A program made the position numbers and the translations under genes. Under the pieces are notes generated by a model. It made no database searches and had not been told where the DNA came from. It worked only from the letters and a program-made list of their open reading frames with translations. This document shows positions 10,385-22,488 of a DNA stretch of 64,000 bases, in pieces (the first letter of the stretch is position 1; each line of letters starts with the position of its first letter). Source of the DNA: Megalonaias nervosa (Eukaryota; Mollusca; Bivalvia; Unionida; Unionidae); the NCBI GenBank assembly GCA_016617855.1, contig JAECUM010004348.1:1-64000 (forward strand), in the 5' to 3' direction.

Positions 10385-11440
10385 GTAGGACATGGTTTTC
10401 CAATATTTTGAATTCTGTCCAATCTCATTTATATAACACAGGTTGCCTTCACATGGTAATATAGGATAAATGTAAAATTTCTATAAAAAAATGTAGATTA
10501 CTTTTATTTTACTTTGAAGAAATGATTGTAGAGCTTATATAAACTGTTGTCTGATAAATGAGACTTGACTGTAGATACTTTTAATACAGAAGGTGTTATC
10601 CCAGTCACTATGAATTGACAATTTTTTATTGGGTATCAGTTTTCATGGATTTTCAGAGACATTCAATTATTTTTCCTAGACTTTAGAAATGTGACTTGTC
10701 CAGATATTTTTTTTACTTTTCCCAGTCTTCATACTCATAATCCTTGTCATGCACAAATGTCTATTCTCTGACCTGAAATTATTTGTAATTATGTTATATA
10801 ACTACAGTTGTCTTAGTTATCGGGTACTAACGATAATTAATGTACCATAATGTTATGTGCTTAAGATCATGTTTTTACATGCGTTTATGTTATCTTGCTA
10901 GGTATATGTTCTATGATATATCTGAGGACAGTACCATATAGCCAATGTTGTGCTGATATGTGTGTAGGCAGCTATAATTTTTTTCAGCACAAACAGTAGC
11001 AAATAACCTGGAGTAACTGAATAACAGTCATTCATTTAAACATATCCCATTATGCTAGATGGTGTGCATATGAAGGGTGGATGACATACTTTCCATAAAT
11101 ATTCACATATAACTTGGGTCCGACTGCAAACAACATAGACATTGATATACTGGCACATTATTCTTTGTTGGTTTTGCTACTGGTTGCACCTAACAACCTG
11201 CATAGACCCAAATCTAATGGCACATTATATGACAGCTGATCTGGATCTATGAAGTTTGCAGTTTGACTCAACTTAATAGGGAGTATATCTCGTTATAATA
11301 TTTTCCTGGTATTAATGACCTCATTTACATAAAATCAGATTTATTGATTAGCTGAAATAAATTAAACTATAATGGAATAAACAAATTGCTGTAGTCTTTT
11401 TTGCCAAGTGTATTGACTCTGTGGTTGTGTTTTGTTAAAG
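10385..11440 (+). other. RABGEF1 intron between coding exons 1 and 2
   Basis: 1,056 bp from GTAGGA to TTTTGTTAAAG. It holds the palindromic MITE at 11112-11275. I looked for a skipped exon encoding an ubiquitin-interacting helix and saw none. Confidence 0.8.
11112..11275. mobile_element. Palindromic MITE, family P (copy 1)
   Basis: Inverted ends: AACTTGGGTCCGACTGCAAA on the left and TTTGCAGTTTGACTCAACTT on the right. The interior has AGACCCAAATCT and GCACATTAT blocks shared with related copies at about 33957-34135, 36937-37010 and 37122-37278. Confidence 0.65.
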
Positions 11441-11562
11441 GAAGCCAGTTGGATTGGATGTAGTGGTACCTCTGTTTTCCAAGTTTGAAGAGAAGAAGAC
11501 TCAGCAGACCAATAAGAGATCTCACACAGTCCGATCAATCTTCAGGAAAACTTCATCCAAAG
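11441..11562 (+). CDS. RABGEF1: RABGEF1 coding exon 2: linker
   Basis: 122 bp, entered in phase 2 and left in phase 1 (donor GTTAGA). It encodes about residues 64-104. The segment [16 protein letters not shown] matches the conserved SKFEEKK block that follows the ubiquitin-binding region in Rabex-5. A basic stretch, [15 protein letters not shown], follows, at the position of the early-endosome targeting and membrane-binding region. Exon assignment is secure because both junctions keep the frame with the zinc-finger exon and with the helical-bundle exon 19 kb downstream. Confidence 0.9.
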
Positions 11563-11778
11563 GTTAGAATAAGCAGTTAATTACCATTGTTTAGCTGTGA
11601 TTAGATTATGTTAGTAAATGAAGTAATGAATCAGTTGCCATTTCTTGCATTACAGTCTCTTCTGAATGTAACCCTGTACATGTTGCCATGCATGTGTAAA
11701 TGTAATCACCCATCTCCTCCCTCTCCCCATTCATACACAAATGCCTGGAAGATTGTCTTTCTGTTTTATTCCAATACC

Positions 11779-12655
11779 ATAGATCCCCTTGATTCAAAGT
11801 GTTGAGGGGGCCCTGAGTGGCTAAGTGGTCTAAAGCACTCACCGTTACAGACCACTGCCATCTCACCTCTGTCTGCGTGGGTTTGAATCTCGAGTTCAGC
11901 CAATGTGGGTATGTGAGAAAGCTTGCCAATAGCTTCTCATGGGTTGGTGGTTCATTCTGGGTTACCCCAGGTTCTTCCTCCACCATTTATACTGGTCACC
12001 ATGTATTATCTTGTGGTGAAAAATGGCGTTAAACCCTACAACAACAACATCAAAATGTTGACATTCCTGGCTGTGGCCATAGATCCCCTTGATTCAGTAT
12101 GTTGATATTCCTGGTTGTGGCCATAGATCCCCTTGATTGAAGATGTTGACATTCCTGGTGGTGGCCATAGATCCCTTTGATTCAGGATGTTGACATTCCT
12201 GGTGGTGGCCATAGATCCCCTTGATTGAAGATGTTGACATTCCTGGTGGTGGCCATAGATCCCCTTGATTCAGGATGTTGACATTCCTGGTGGTGGCCAT
12301 AGATCCCTTTGATTCAGGATGTTGACATTCCTGGTGGTGGTCATAGATCCCCTTGATTGAAGATGTTGACATTCCTGGTGGTGGCCATAGATCCCCTTGA
12401 TTCAGGATGTTGACATTCCTGGTGGTGGCCATAGATCCCCTTGATTCAGGATGTTGACATTCCTGGTGGTGGCCATAGATCCCCTTGATTCAGGATGTTG
12501 ACATTCCTGGTGGTGGCCATAGATCCCTTTGATTCAGGATGTTGACATTCCTGGTGGTGGCCATAGATCACCATGATTCAAGATGTTGATATTACTGGTA
12601 CTGGCCATAGACCCCCTTAATTCAATATGTTGACATTCCTAGTGGTGGCTATAGC
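11779..12655. repeat. 44-bp minisatellite interrupted by a SINE
   Basis: About 14 units of a 44-bp sequence, unit parts GTTGACATTCCTGGTGGTGG and CCATAGATCCCCTTGATTCA. A partial unit (11779-11805) lies left of the inserted SINE and the rest (12050-12655) to its right; units become diverged at the right edge. Since 3 x 44 = 132 is divisible by 3, a periodic open frame arises on the minus strand, but it is not a gene. Confidence 0.92.
11806..12049 (+). mobile_element. SINE family A (full copy) inside minisatellite
   Basis: Same head, body and tail as the copy at 523: CCCTGAGTGGCTAAGTGGTC, B box GGTTTGAATCT, tail GGCGTTAAACCCTACAACAA. Flanks TCAAAGTGTTGA (11794-11805) and TCAAAATGTTGA (12050-12061) match at 11 of 12 bases. 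They are either a target duplication or two register-matched bits of the 44-bp unit. Confidence 0.85.
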
Positions 12656-12659
12656 ATGA

Positions 12660-13928
12660 ATAGTAAGAGATCTTTTTGTGAAAGAAATAAACACAAATAC
12701 AAAACAGAAAATAAAAGAATGTTCAATAAAAAATCCTTTGCCAGTGGATGAAGATGTTTATGGTAGGGTGCAGACAAAATCACCCCTAGCAAAATGAAAG
12801 ATAGGACATAATCTCTCTCCTCCCACCCGTGATTTTCACAAATATACCTTATTTGTTGTGTGTCAGCTTGCTTGGTACAAGTATACCCTATATGACCATT
12901 ATAACATGGAAATGGGATGGGTACTGAGTTTACTATATTTAATTATTATAACATGAAAATGGGTACTAAGTTTACTGTATACGACTATTATTATTATATT
13001 TTCTGAAGTACTTTAAACCTGGATAGACCTGAGATTCCATAATTACACTGAATATCATATGCACTGATGACAAGTCAAATTTTTTCTCATTTTCTCCTAT
13101 CCCATCTCAAAATGTTTTTGGGGGATTTAATTAAGCCGTTTCAGATTATGGGAGATGTATACATGCACTTATAAAAGGCCAGCACAGATCTTTTAACCTG
13201 ATTCTTTAGTGATGACACACTGAAAAAATTGCCAGTACAAAATATATGTGGATGGATTATGACCTATCTCTCATTCTGCTTGCTGGGACTTTTCCTGGAG
13301 GGGATTTTGTTCTATGCCTGGTTCTGGTGTCCTGGATGAATTATGGTGCTTCTTTCTACAATGCTTATGGAGTTAGGGAAAATTGGTAAATTACTTTTCC
13401 TTTTATTTAAAAATCATTATATCCCATCCTCTTTTGGGTGTGGAATATAGTTTCAGGACGCACTTAACTTTATCAAGCGAAATAAATGCTCCCATTATTA
13501 AAGCTCAGAGGTGAATTCGACATGCAGGATATGGCCATCTTCTCTGTTGTTTCTTGAGGGAGCTGGTTGGCTTACGAAAGACGAGGTATCAGGCTTGTGA
13601 AGTCTTGTTTTGGATAATTGACAACAAACTCATTGCATGAATGTTTTTTGCTGTTTATGGGCACATGAAAAAATTTAGACCTTGTATTTTAAGTCTGAGG
13701 CTGAAGTTAGTGAAAATAATTGAATAAACATAAGTGCCGAACCTGAGGCAAGTGGAAACAATCCCAAGGGGTTTTGAATAAACTTGACAAGACCTAATAT
13801 CAAAGTCTTTCCTATAGTTGATAAGGAGGTTCCCTTGAGTAATTCCTTAATTTCAGGGGCTACACTACCAGGTGGAGGGGTAAAATAGTTTACTTTGTCA
13901 ATGAAATTTTGCTTCATTGCACCAGTAG
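12660..13928. other. Intronic sequence, no exon seen
   Basis: AT-rich, with a short direct repeat around 12900-12975 (ATTATAACATGGAAATGGG / ATTATAACATGAAAATGGG). No exon with good splice sites and Rabex-5 similarity is present. Confidence 0.4.
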
Positions 13929-14112
13929 GCACAGTGGCTGAGTTGTTAAGTATGTTGGGCTTGTGACCAGAAGGGTTTGGGTTTGAATTCTTCCATTTGA
14001 TCAGCCCGTGTCAGCTACCATAGCGTGACCATAGGCAAGGCACGTTACTCCAATTGTGTTGACACTAAATAACCTATTTGTGTTGCTGTGCCATTAAATA
14101 CCAAATCAACAT
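13929..14112 (+). mobile_element. tRNA-derived SINE, family C
   Basis: tRNA-like head with an A-box region (GTGGCTGAGTTGTTAAG) and a B-box-like GGGTTTGAATTC. The body has CAGCCCGTGTCAGC and GTGACCATAGGCAAGGCA. A second copy in opposite orientation lies at 43990-44168 and shares the head, the CAGCCCG.GTCAGC block and the TGTGTTGCTGTGC block. Confidence 0.7.
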
Positions 14113-14586
14113 TCAAAATTCAACACACCAAGATAGCAAAATCAAGTTCACCTTCTTACAATCCACCCCTGCATCCACCACTATTTTGCCCAGAATAGCT
14201 AGTCTTGTGTTTTTAATTTCAGAACCTAAGTTTGTTGACATAAAAACAGTTGAAATGTGCTTTAAAGTCAACTTTTTTGCTAATTGATACACAGATTTAC
14301 CACCAAACAAACAAATATTCTAGGATGTCAGTGAAGTTCTATACTTTTTCAACTTGGGTGAAGATAAAACAACTAATTTTGTCATTAAGGAAGTTTTGAT
14401 ACCAAAAGTATGAAGAGATTTTAGTTGACAATGTGATGGAATGAGATGATTTTCTTTCTGTATTAGTTATGGGATAATTACCTATTTTCATGTGTACCAT
14501 TTAAGCTGTTAATTAAGTTATGCTGCAGTTTATCAGATTTAAGAAAGAAAGTTTTGATACCATTTTTATTTTTGTGCACTGTAATA

Positions 14587-16383
14587 CACCACTCCCTCGA
14601 TAAATCACGCCCTGATAACTCGCAAACCTGCTTAAGAAAATCGCAATCAAAATTGCTATCTGAAACATTGATATATCACTCGTTTTATGGTCGAAAATGG
14701 TAGAGAGGACCTGGACATTTTAATAAACATTTTGAAATTATTGGCCTTTCATAAGAAGTCATATAATTGGTTACATTTTCTTTCCAAATGGCATTCTTAG
14801 TGCATTGTAATTAAAGATATTCAAGGAAATTTGGATCAATGAAAATGTCATTTATGCCTGGTGTAGGCAGTACATAAATAATTAAATATTAAATTTAAAA
14901 AATTTTATTAAGTGAAATTTATGTTTTAATTCTATCTTTTAGTTCCTCTTAAGTGTAATCATCATAAATGCAATGTGTATTTAAACATAAAATGTGTCTG
15001 CTATGTCCGCAGGCATTTCTTTTAGAACCCAATTAAGTCCTGAGCATGTTTTGATAACTGACTTGAGGAAGTATTGGTTGTATTGTTACAATGAATTTAA
15101 AGCTGGCCTCCTTTGTATTATCATATCATTTATGTCTTTTGAATCAAATAAAGGAGGTTGAATAAAAGAAAAGTTAAAAGGCACGCAAATCCGTCCTACT
15201 TAAAATCTAGCGGCCCGGGTCATGTCGGGTGAACTCACTTCAATTGATCAATTGAACAGTGTTATAAATGTTATTGTGTATGTAACATGAACTACCGCAT
15301 TCATAATTGTGACCGCTCCTGTGGCCTAGTGGTTAGAGTGTCTGTCTTGGATGCGGGGGGTCGTGGGTTCGATCCCCGGCCGAGTCATACCAAAGACTTA
15401 CAAAAAATGGTACTAACAGCTGCCTCACTTGGCGCTCAGCATTAAGAGGTTAGTGTTAGGACTGGTCAGCTTGGTGTCAGGATAATTTGACTGGGTGGGA
15501 CATCATGCCACATGTCTGCGGCATGATGCCCCAGTGCTAGACATCACAATAAACTGCCACACTGCAGACATTGTAGCGATATGACTGAAAAATTGTTAAA
15601 GCTACGTTAAAAATCCAAATCACACACATAATTGTGATTAAAGATAGCAAGGCAACCAAGCGAAATGAATGCTTTGTGAAATAAAGAGGTTGGTTTCACA
15701 GATACGGACCATTGTGGGCAAGCAAGTTTGAGAGAATTCCTGAACTGGCACTTAGATATCATCAAGGATGATAAGCAGTTTCACTATCACTTCCAATGAA
15801 ATCATGACATCAATATTGTATTAACTGAACAATACAAAATTTGAGTTTCGACATAGACAATTGTCTCACGAAATAAATGTCGCTAGGTTTTGAAAATAGG
15901 AAAAATAGGAATCCTGTTTGGTGGTGTATCAACAGTTAGTTTAGTTCCCTGCTATGCCAACTCCTGATTTGGCAGTATACTATTAAATACCACTCCAGGA
16001 CCAGACAAATCAACAAAACAAAAAGCAGTGACATAATATACAAATGTTTTAGTGTACACGTGATGATTGTTGAAACCAGTTGGAACAATCGTTCACATGT
16101 TGGACATTTTGAAAATAAATGTTATTTATACAGAATAATGAACAACTTCATTAGAACAAATGCATTATTAACAATTATTATCGACGTGCTTGTTAAATGA
16201 GGATTCAGTCATTAAACAGCCCAGTTCCCTAACACCACCTACTTGCCCCCTCATGGTTTTCTCGAAGTATAGCCTAAGTGGATTTTTTCAATTTTTGGAG
16301 GTCCCTTGGTAACTCGCGTCCTCACTTACAGTGCGGTCTATGTTTGTGGACCCTGTTGTGCGTGAGTTATCAAGGGAGAGGTA
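14587..16383. mobile_element. pogo/Tigger-like DNA transposon remnant
   Basis: Inverted ends: CACCACTCCCTCGATAAATC on the left; the complement of the right end reads TACCTCTCCCTTGATAACTC. Each is flanked by TA (14585-14586 and 16384-16385). GATAACTCG-type ends and a TA duplication are typical of the pogo/Tigger branch of Tc1/mariner. A further GATAACTCGC repeat lies just inside the left end. No intact transposase is seen, and a family B SINE is nested at 15313-15626. Confidence 0.65.
15313..15626 (+). mobile_element. tRNA-derived SINE, family B (full copy)
   Basis: tRNA-like head: CCGCTCCTGTGGCCTAGTGG (A box region) and GGGTTCGATCCCC (B box). The body contains TGCCTCACTTGGCGCTCAGC, GTTAGTGTTAGGACTGGTC and TGCGGCATGATGCCCCAGTG; the tail is AAAAATCCAAATCACACACA. 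Perfect 11-bp flanking duplication CATAATTGTGA (15302-15312 and 15627-15637). Confidence 0.9.
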
Positions 16384-16385
16384 TA

Positions 16386-16563
16386 CAGTAGAACCTGCCA
16401 TGGAAGACCACCACTTCTACCATAAAATAATGGTCTCTTAAATCAGGTGAGCTCTCCTGTCAGGTCATAACACTATATAATAAATAAATCTGTGCATGGA
16501 GAATATAGTATCGTAACACAGGTGGTCTTTTATAGCAGTGGTCTCTAATTACAGGTTTTACTG
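16386..16563. mobile_element. MITE with TA duplication abutting the pogo-like element
   Basis: Inverted ends CAGTAGAACCTG and CAGGTTTTACTG, with GAAGACCACC / GTGGTCTC subterminal pairing, flanked by TA at 16384-16385 and 16564-16565. It begins exactly where the 14587-16383 element ends, sharing the TA dinucleotide. Confidence 0.7.
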
Positions 16564-16565
16564 TA

Positions 16566-19500
16566 CTATCTGACTTGCAGAGGTAGGAAAGTGGACCCTT
16601 CCTCTGAACACTACTCAGAATATGATGGATGAGGGGTAATCAAAATACCGGACAAAAACTAAAAGTTTAATTCACACTGACTGCACATGCTGCTTCAAAG
16701 AGAATCAAAGAAAAAGTCACCATTGATATTCCCTTTCTCCTTACTACTGTTAAATTAAGTGTTGCCCGTGCCATGTCCCCTATTCAAAGAGAAAGAAGTT
16801 TGGTCTGGGTAGTGACATAACTATGCACATTGAATATCTACAAAGGGTGGGAATTGAACTCTTCCAGCTTGGTCTGGTACTCAAAGATTCCTTCATCCAT
16901 CACATTCTGAGTAATGCTTGGATAGGGATCCATTCTTTACCATACCAGCAATGCCATTTTGGGTTTATTTGGCATATTTCAAAGCTTGTCAACAAAAGGG
17001 TAGTTATAAGCAAATGTAGAAAGCTGGTGTTTCAATTATTTATATCAAAACAAGTCTTGTGAGTAGCATGCAGATAAAATCCACAAGTAAATTGAATCCT
17101 GGACTCCAGTAGAGTACCTCTCAACAGGGTATGTGCAACCTATGTCCTGCAGGCCGAATTCAGCACATGACCTGGTTGTATATGCTTATTTATGTCATAA
17201 AGTATGGCTTTAAAAGTTGCTTATTCTGCCCAGTCCCAGGAGAAAGTTTGCACATGCATAGTCCAGACATTTTACAGAAGGAGAGCTGGAAAGGTCCTCT
17301 GGGCTATAATAAAATTTGTGAATGTCTTAGCAGAAGACCAACTGGTAGTATCCAGTCTTTTTAAGGTTAGTCCTAGGTTATAGGCTTCTGAAATTGAAAC
17401 ACTCCTTGAAGAATGAGATTGCTTGGTGTCAGTTTTTTCATTTTTTAAAAACACATTTCAGCCATCTTGCCAATGTATCAGTTGAAATACTTGTAAATGT
17501 TTTGAATGAAACAAATACCTGCTTCGACTTCACTTTTTCTTTGTTGTATAAGATATAAAAGGAATCTCGTAACAATGCACAATTCAGCTTTTTGATATTT
17601 ATGAAAAGAAATGGCTTTGTTGGTTTTTAGGCCTTGATGTTGTTAAACATTATTTTATATTTTCATGTCATCAAGATTCAACACTTTCAAGGTTTGTGCC
17701 CAGTTGCCTGTTACATAGCCCATCAAACATGCTAACTTGTATGACAAATCTGTCAGTGACAAATGTTCTAAAGGTTACATCCATGCCAAATAGTTCAGAA
17801 CAATGGAAACATCCCATGTTTCCATACATCTTGGTTTGGGAGAGAGGGGTTGGTTAGTTTCATGAATCTCAATATGATTTGGTTATTGTGTTATTACCAA
17901 CTAAAGCTAAAGTTTGAACAAACATGGATTTATTTGTGATGACAACACAGTATGATTCTACTGCATCATGTAAGCAGACCTGCCAACCTTTATGATTTTG
18001 TAAGTTTTATGGAAATGACCCTTAAACTATGGACTTAGAGTATAAAAACACAAATTACAGAAATAAGTTATTTGTGTTAAAATCGGGATACTAGCTTGTC
18101 TCTGTTTCTGGGTTTCTTATTAGATTTTGTTGAGTTGGTCAGGGAACCAGGCTAACTTTACAGTAGTACCTTAGAAACTTTAACATGCATGTATTTTGTG
18201 ATGTCATACAGCTACATGATCAAGCTGTTGCTTATTTTTTTTAAACTGTCCATCAAGTGATGCATTTTCAGGATGAAATGGACAATAAGCCTCTTAAAAG
18301 GTTATAATAGTACAGAAGAAAAAGAAGGAATATTCAGATTCTTGGGGGAAAAAGCAGGAAGGGAAACAATTAATTTAGTGGACATCATGCGTTGATTTGA
18401 GTACATCACAAAGCAAGAAAGATGATTGCCACTGCCACCACTCATGTGAAATTTAAATTTTTTGAAGGATTACATCAAGTTGAAAGATAGCAAGAAGCCA
18501 ATGAGCTCAGTTGGGTTTGGAACTGCCATTTGTGAAACTGTACTGGAAGTAATTAAGGTTTAAATAAACTTAAGAAACTTTTTAGGCCTAGTAGAACGTA
18601 ATGTTTACCGCTGCTGCATCAGTCTTGAATCACACTAATGGACTTTTGAATTAATGTTTTCCAGCTTGACACAGTAGTCAATGATGTATTGTTACACCTT
18701 ACTGAAAACTGGACTAACTTATGGAAAAAAATCAACTGCCATACTGAGAAGGTCTTGTTAGGGTAAGCAGGTCTGTGTAAGATTATCAGATAGTTAATGC
18801 TATCTAATTTAGAGGGATCATGAGAATTGTGATTGTATTTAGAGCACTGTTTATTCTCCATGCAAGGTCGTAATGTTTGCATGTAGATTCCCTCCTTGAC
18901 CCATTGATACATTCTGAAGTTCCTTTTGATAAACCCTTGTTACTGAGGACTGACCTGACATATGTACTAACTAATCTCATCTTCCCTCACAGTGGTTGTT
19001 TCTGTCCATTGCATGGATGAATCAAAGGCAAGCCATTTTTGCAAAACCAAGTTTGAATTCTCCAAAGGGGAACAAGCATATGAACCTTGTTCACCTGTAT
19101 GACTCAAATTTCTTCAAGGGTTCACTTAATCAACCTGAATGTAGCAAAAATGTAAATGGAATCACTCTGATCCCAGTTTAAAAGATAAGGCATCAGTTGC
19201 AAAAGTATGGGGTCGTGATCCCAAGAAGCATACTTATCTATTTGATGATTTGACCTAGATGCAAATAGGTCAGTTCTGGAAAGAAACAAAATGTGCAATC
19301 ATTTAAAAATATTTTAATTCAGTTTCTGCAGACTCCTGAAAAAAGTGTGATAATTTATCAGTTTGAATGTTTGTTTTTGACTCACTGGTCCAGGACCAGT
19401 AGGACTTTAATTACCCAGTTTCTGCATAAGGCAAGGACAGGTCCAACAGCTAAGTCTGACACTTGCATATTTACACCAGTGCATTAACATAAACCAAAGA

Positions 19501-19738
19501 CAGGAAAAATATATAAAAACTTAACGCAATCTCAAACTTCAGACAACTGTTTTATTGCATAGTCAGTCATATATTTTACTAACCTTAACATTTCAAAAGT
19601 TTTAAATCATATGATCACATCTTTTATAGGTGGTTCCTCTTTGAATTTCAGTGCTGTAGTTAGCTAAAACTTATGTCTGAAAGTACTCAGTATCCAATAA
19701 AAAATATCAAACACCCAAATAAAAATATAGCATTAAAC
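16566..19738. other. Intronic sequence, no exon or clear repeat
   Basis: About 3.2 kb of AT-rich DNA with scattered short open frames that lack splice context, protein similarity or codon structure. An ACCGGACAAAAACT motif at about 16648 resembles an end motif in the 59604-59738 element, which is too little to call. Confidence 0.4.
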
Positions 19739-19743
19739 CCTAC

Positions 19744-19945
19744 TGTTGTGTTTCTTGTCCTAAACTATCTCAAGTGAGATGTATATATTGAAACAGACAC
19801 CAGCGTGTTACTTCCAAGACTTTATTTCTCAGAGTGACTCATATAGGCAATCCACACAGTGGGTCCCTAACAGTGCATGCATATATACATTGGAGAAAGA
19901 TGTACACATGATGTAGATTGTATAGTCCATTTCAATAATACAACA
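19744..19945 (-). repeat. 3' LTR of the gypsy element
   Basis: 202 bp, TGTTG...CAACA. It differs from the other LTR by about eight substitutions and one 1-bp indel (counted by eye, roughly 4 percent). Several are C/T or G/A changes at CpG sites, consistent with methylation decay after insertion. Confidence 0.93.
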
Positions 19946-19957
19946 TTTCCCTTGTTT
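19946..19957 (-). other. Polypurine tract of the gypsy element
   Basis: On the minus strand the sequence directly before the 3' LTR is ACAAGGGAAA, the expected plus-strand primer site. Confidence 0.7.
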
Positions 19958-20312
19958 TGACAAAAATAAATAAAGTTGTTTTATTTTTTGAAGGTAACAT
20001 ATAAAACAAGGTCACAAAATCTAAATAATTCTGTAGAAATAGTTATTTTCGATGATAAAGATTTAACATGAAACTAAATCACATAATACATACGTAAGTA
20101 ATGTCCAAAACATATTTAATGTATTAATAATGTTGTTCATATGCATTTTGGATAACCATTAACATTTTTTTTTTACTATACCCTAAATAATCATCCAGCT
20201 TGTCATGTATTCGTTAGTTGTTAATAGCCTCCGCCGTTCCACATAAACGGCACTCCAGGGATGTCATTTACACTCAAGTTTCTGTTCAGTTCTCTATCTA
20301 TAACTATCAATG

Positions 20313-20753
20313 TTACTTAATCCATTCATCATTTACATAGAGTTTGTTAGGTTTCACCTCTCTTCCAGACTGTGTTATATATGGGGCATCTGACCTCAAA
20401 GTCTTAGCTCCTGATTCTGGGATAGTGTTATTGAAATGGGGTTCTCTAGGGAAAACTGTTTGAAATGGAGTATTTTCACATTGCTGCTCGGGGTCAGCCA
20501 ATACACGAGCAGCAAATGGGGTCACATCTGACAGATTCTCCATGGTTTTATTAAGTAACCTACGATTTCGGCGGTAAACACCACCATCCCTAGTTTGTAC
20601 AGAATATGACCTGCCACTGTGAACTCTTATAACTTTGGCGGGTTTCCATGTTTTACCAAATTGAACCCTCACAGAATCATTTACAGAAAGGGGTTTAAGT
20701 ACTTTTGCCGATTTGTCAAAATATTGTTTTTGTTTTAATTTTGACTGCTGCAT
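20313..20753 (-). pseudogene. Gypsy pol C-terminus (post-integrase region)
   Basis: An open stretch with features of the region after the integrase core: basic N-terminus (KLKQKQYFDKSAK), then a small beta-rich segment (VNDSVRVQFGKTWKPAKV, then YSVQTRDGG), then a hydrophilic tail. It is in a different frame from the integrase core upstream, so at least one frameshift or stop separates them. Confidence 0.75.
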
Positions 20754-20815
20754 TTTCTTTTGAACAATAGTTGGGTCAACGGTTTGTGGTTTGAGAAGTT
20801 TATTTGTAATCGGTA

Positions 20816-21367
20816 TTATAGATTTGTTCTTCTACCAAGTAACATTTGAGCAGGTGTATAGCTGCAATCCAAGGGTGTATTTCTATATTCTAACAAGGCT
20901 AAATAAGAGTGCTGCTTACTGTCCCTTGCTTTGGTGAGCAATTTCTTGGCAATTGAGACTGCCTTTTCTGCCAGACCATTAGACATTGCATGTAGTGGAC
21001 TTGACGTCCTGTGTTCGAAACCCCATTCTTTCGCAAAGTTTGCGAATTCTTGGGATGAAAATTGCGGTCCATTGTCACTGACACAGACATCACAAATACC
21101 TTTTCGTGACATGTGCACTTTCAGTTTCCTGATAATTGTGATACTGTGTGTGTCAGGCAATAAGTCTATCTCAAAAAATCAACTGTAATAATCAACAGTC
21201 ATGAGATAATTTTTTCCATCAAACGCAATCAGGTCAGTACCAATTTTTTTATAAGGCCTTTGTGGGATGTCATGTGGGATTAATGGTTCTTTAGCATTGG
21301 AGTCGCGGTGAGACATATTGAGCATTTTAACACATGGTCTGTGATTTCTTTGGACATACCTGGCCAA
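20816..21367 (-). pseudogene. Gypsy integrase core, interrupted
   Basis: Contains the three positions of the DDE catalytic triad: GTDLIAFDGK (first Asp), VSDNGPQFSS (second Asp) and SNGLAEKAV (Glu), followed by LEYRNTPL. A stop near 21179 splits the core, so no functional enzyme is possible from this copy. The family inserts the cDNA copy into host DNA. Confidence 0.88.
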
Positions 21368-21942
21368 AAGATGCTATCTTTCATGTGTTCTAACGTCTTG
21401 TTTACTCCCAGATGACCAGTGTGCACAGCTCGTATCATCTCCTGCCAGAGACCTTTCGGTACAATTAACTTTTGACTTCTGAAAATTAAGTAATCTTCTA
21501 CAGATAGCTCATCCCTGTGATTCCAGAACTCAAGCACATCTGTATTGCAGTCAGCGCGTGAACTAGGCCATCCCTGAGTTATAGTCTTTATCAAAGTTTG
21601 CATTTGCGGGTCAACTTTGATAACGCTCTTCAGACATTCTAACCGTCGATATGTGACAAACAACTGTTGTTTGATCGTATGTATGTGAAGGTCAAGTCCT
21701 TCGTTCAATCTTGGGTATGTGTCCGGAAGTGATTGTCTTGATAAATAATCACTAGTGGGCAAATCTTTCCCTCGTACATGATGCACTTCAGTATCGTACT
21801 GCTGAAGCTGCAACATCATGCGTTGAAGGCGTGGAGGGGCTGCTGAAAGGGGCTTCCTCATTGATCGCTTCAGTCGGCTTGTGATCTGAGTGCACCCTAC
21901 CTGGTCTTGCAAAAACCAATTGATGAAAACGTTTACAGCCAA
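21280..21942 (-). pseudogene. Gypsy RNase H end, tether and integrase HHCC finger
   Basis: The tail of RNase H (LQLQQYDTEVHHVRGKDL) leads to a linker and then the integrase zinc-binding module, with two His (HTGHLGVNKT region) and two Cys (CSIC). The frame shifts relative to the preceding RNase H stretch near 21858 and again near 21303 before the catalytic core. Confidence 0.85.
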
Positions 21943-22264
21943 ATAGTATAGCCAGCATTTCTTTTTCTATCTGAGCATACCCTATTTCGGTTTGTGTTAG
22001 GCTTTTGGATGCAAATGCTATGGGGTGACCGTCTTGCATAAGGCATGCCCCAATCCCATATTTGGAAGCGTCTGTTTCGAGTGTTAATTGCTTGGTCGAG
22101 TCAGAGTAAACCAGCACAGGGTGTCGCGTGATTATATCCTTGACCTCTTGAAATGCTTTCTGAGGATCGTCCCAGAAAAATTCCACGTCTTTCTTCAAGA
22201 GGATGCGTAAAGGGCTTGTAACCTCTGCTAAATTTGGCGCGAATTTTGAAAGATAATTAACCAT
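21788..22264 (-). pseudogene. Gypsy RT connection and RNase H
   Basis: Starts in the RT thumb/connection (VNYLSKFAPNLAEVTSPL) and carries RNase H signatures LETDASKYGIGA (Asp), EKEMLAILFG (Glu) and HSDHKP (Asp). The last part, after about 21858, is out of frame. Confidence 0.88.
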
Positions 22265-22488
22265 TCCTAATAGGTTTTCTAATTTGGACCTGTTTTCGGG
22301 AGCATCAGGTTTAAGAATAGCCTCAACCTTGTTTTGAGTGGGTTTTAAACCTGACTAGCTTATTGTATGGCCAAAGAAAGATACTTCGTTGCGCCTATTA
22401 CGCATTTGTCTGGGTTGAGACGCACACCCTTTGAGCGTGCACATTCAAGTACACATGTCAACACGTCATGTTCCTTGCGAGAGCGTCC

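Noticed and set aside
12094..12432. 112-codon open frame on the minus strand
   Set aside because: It is the 44-bp minisatellite read in frame (3 x 44 = 132), giving a repetitive peptide without splice or start context.
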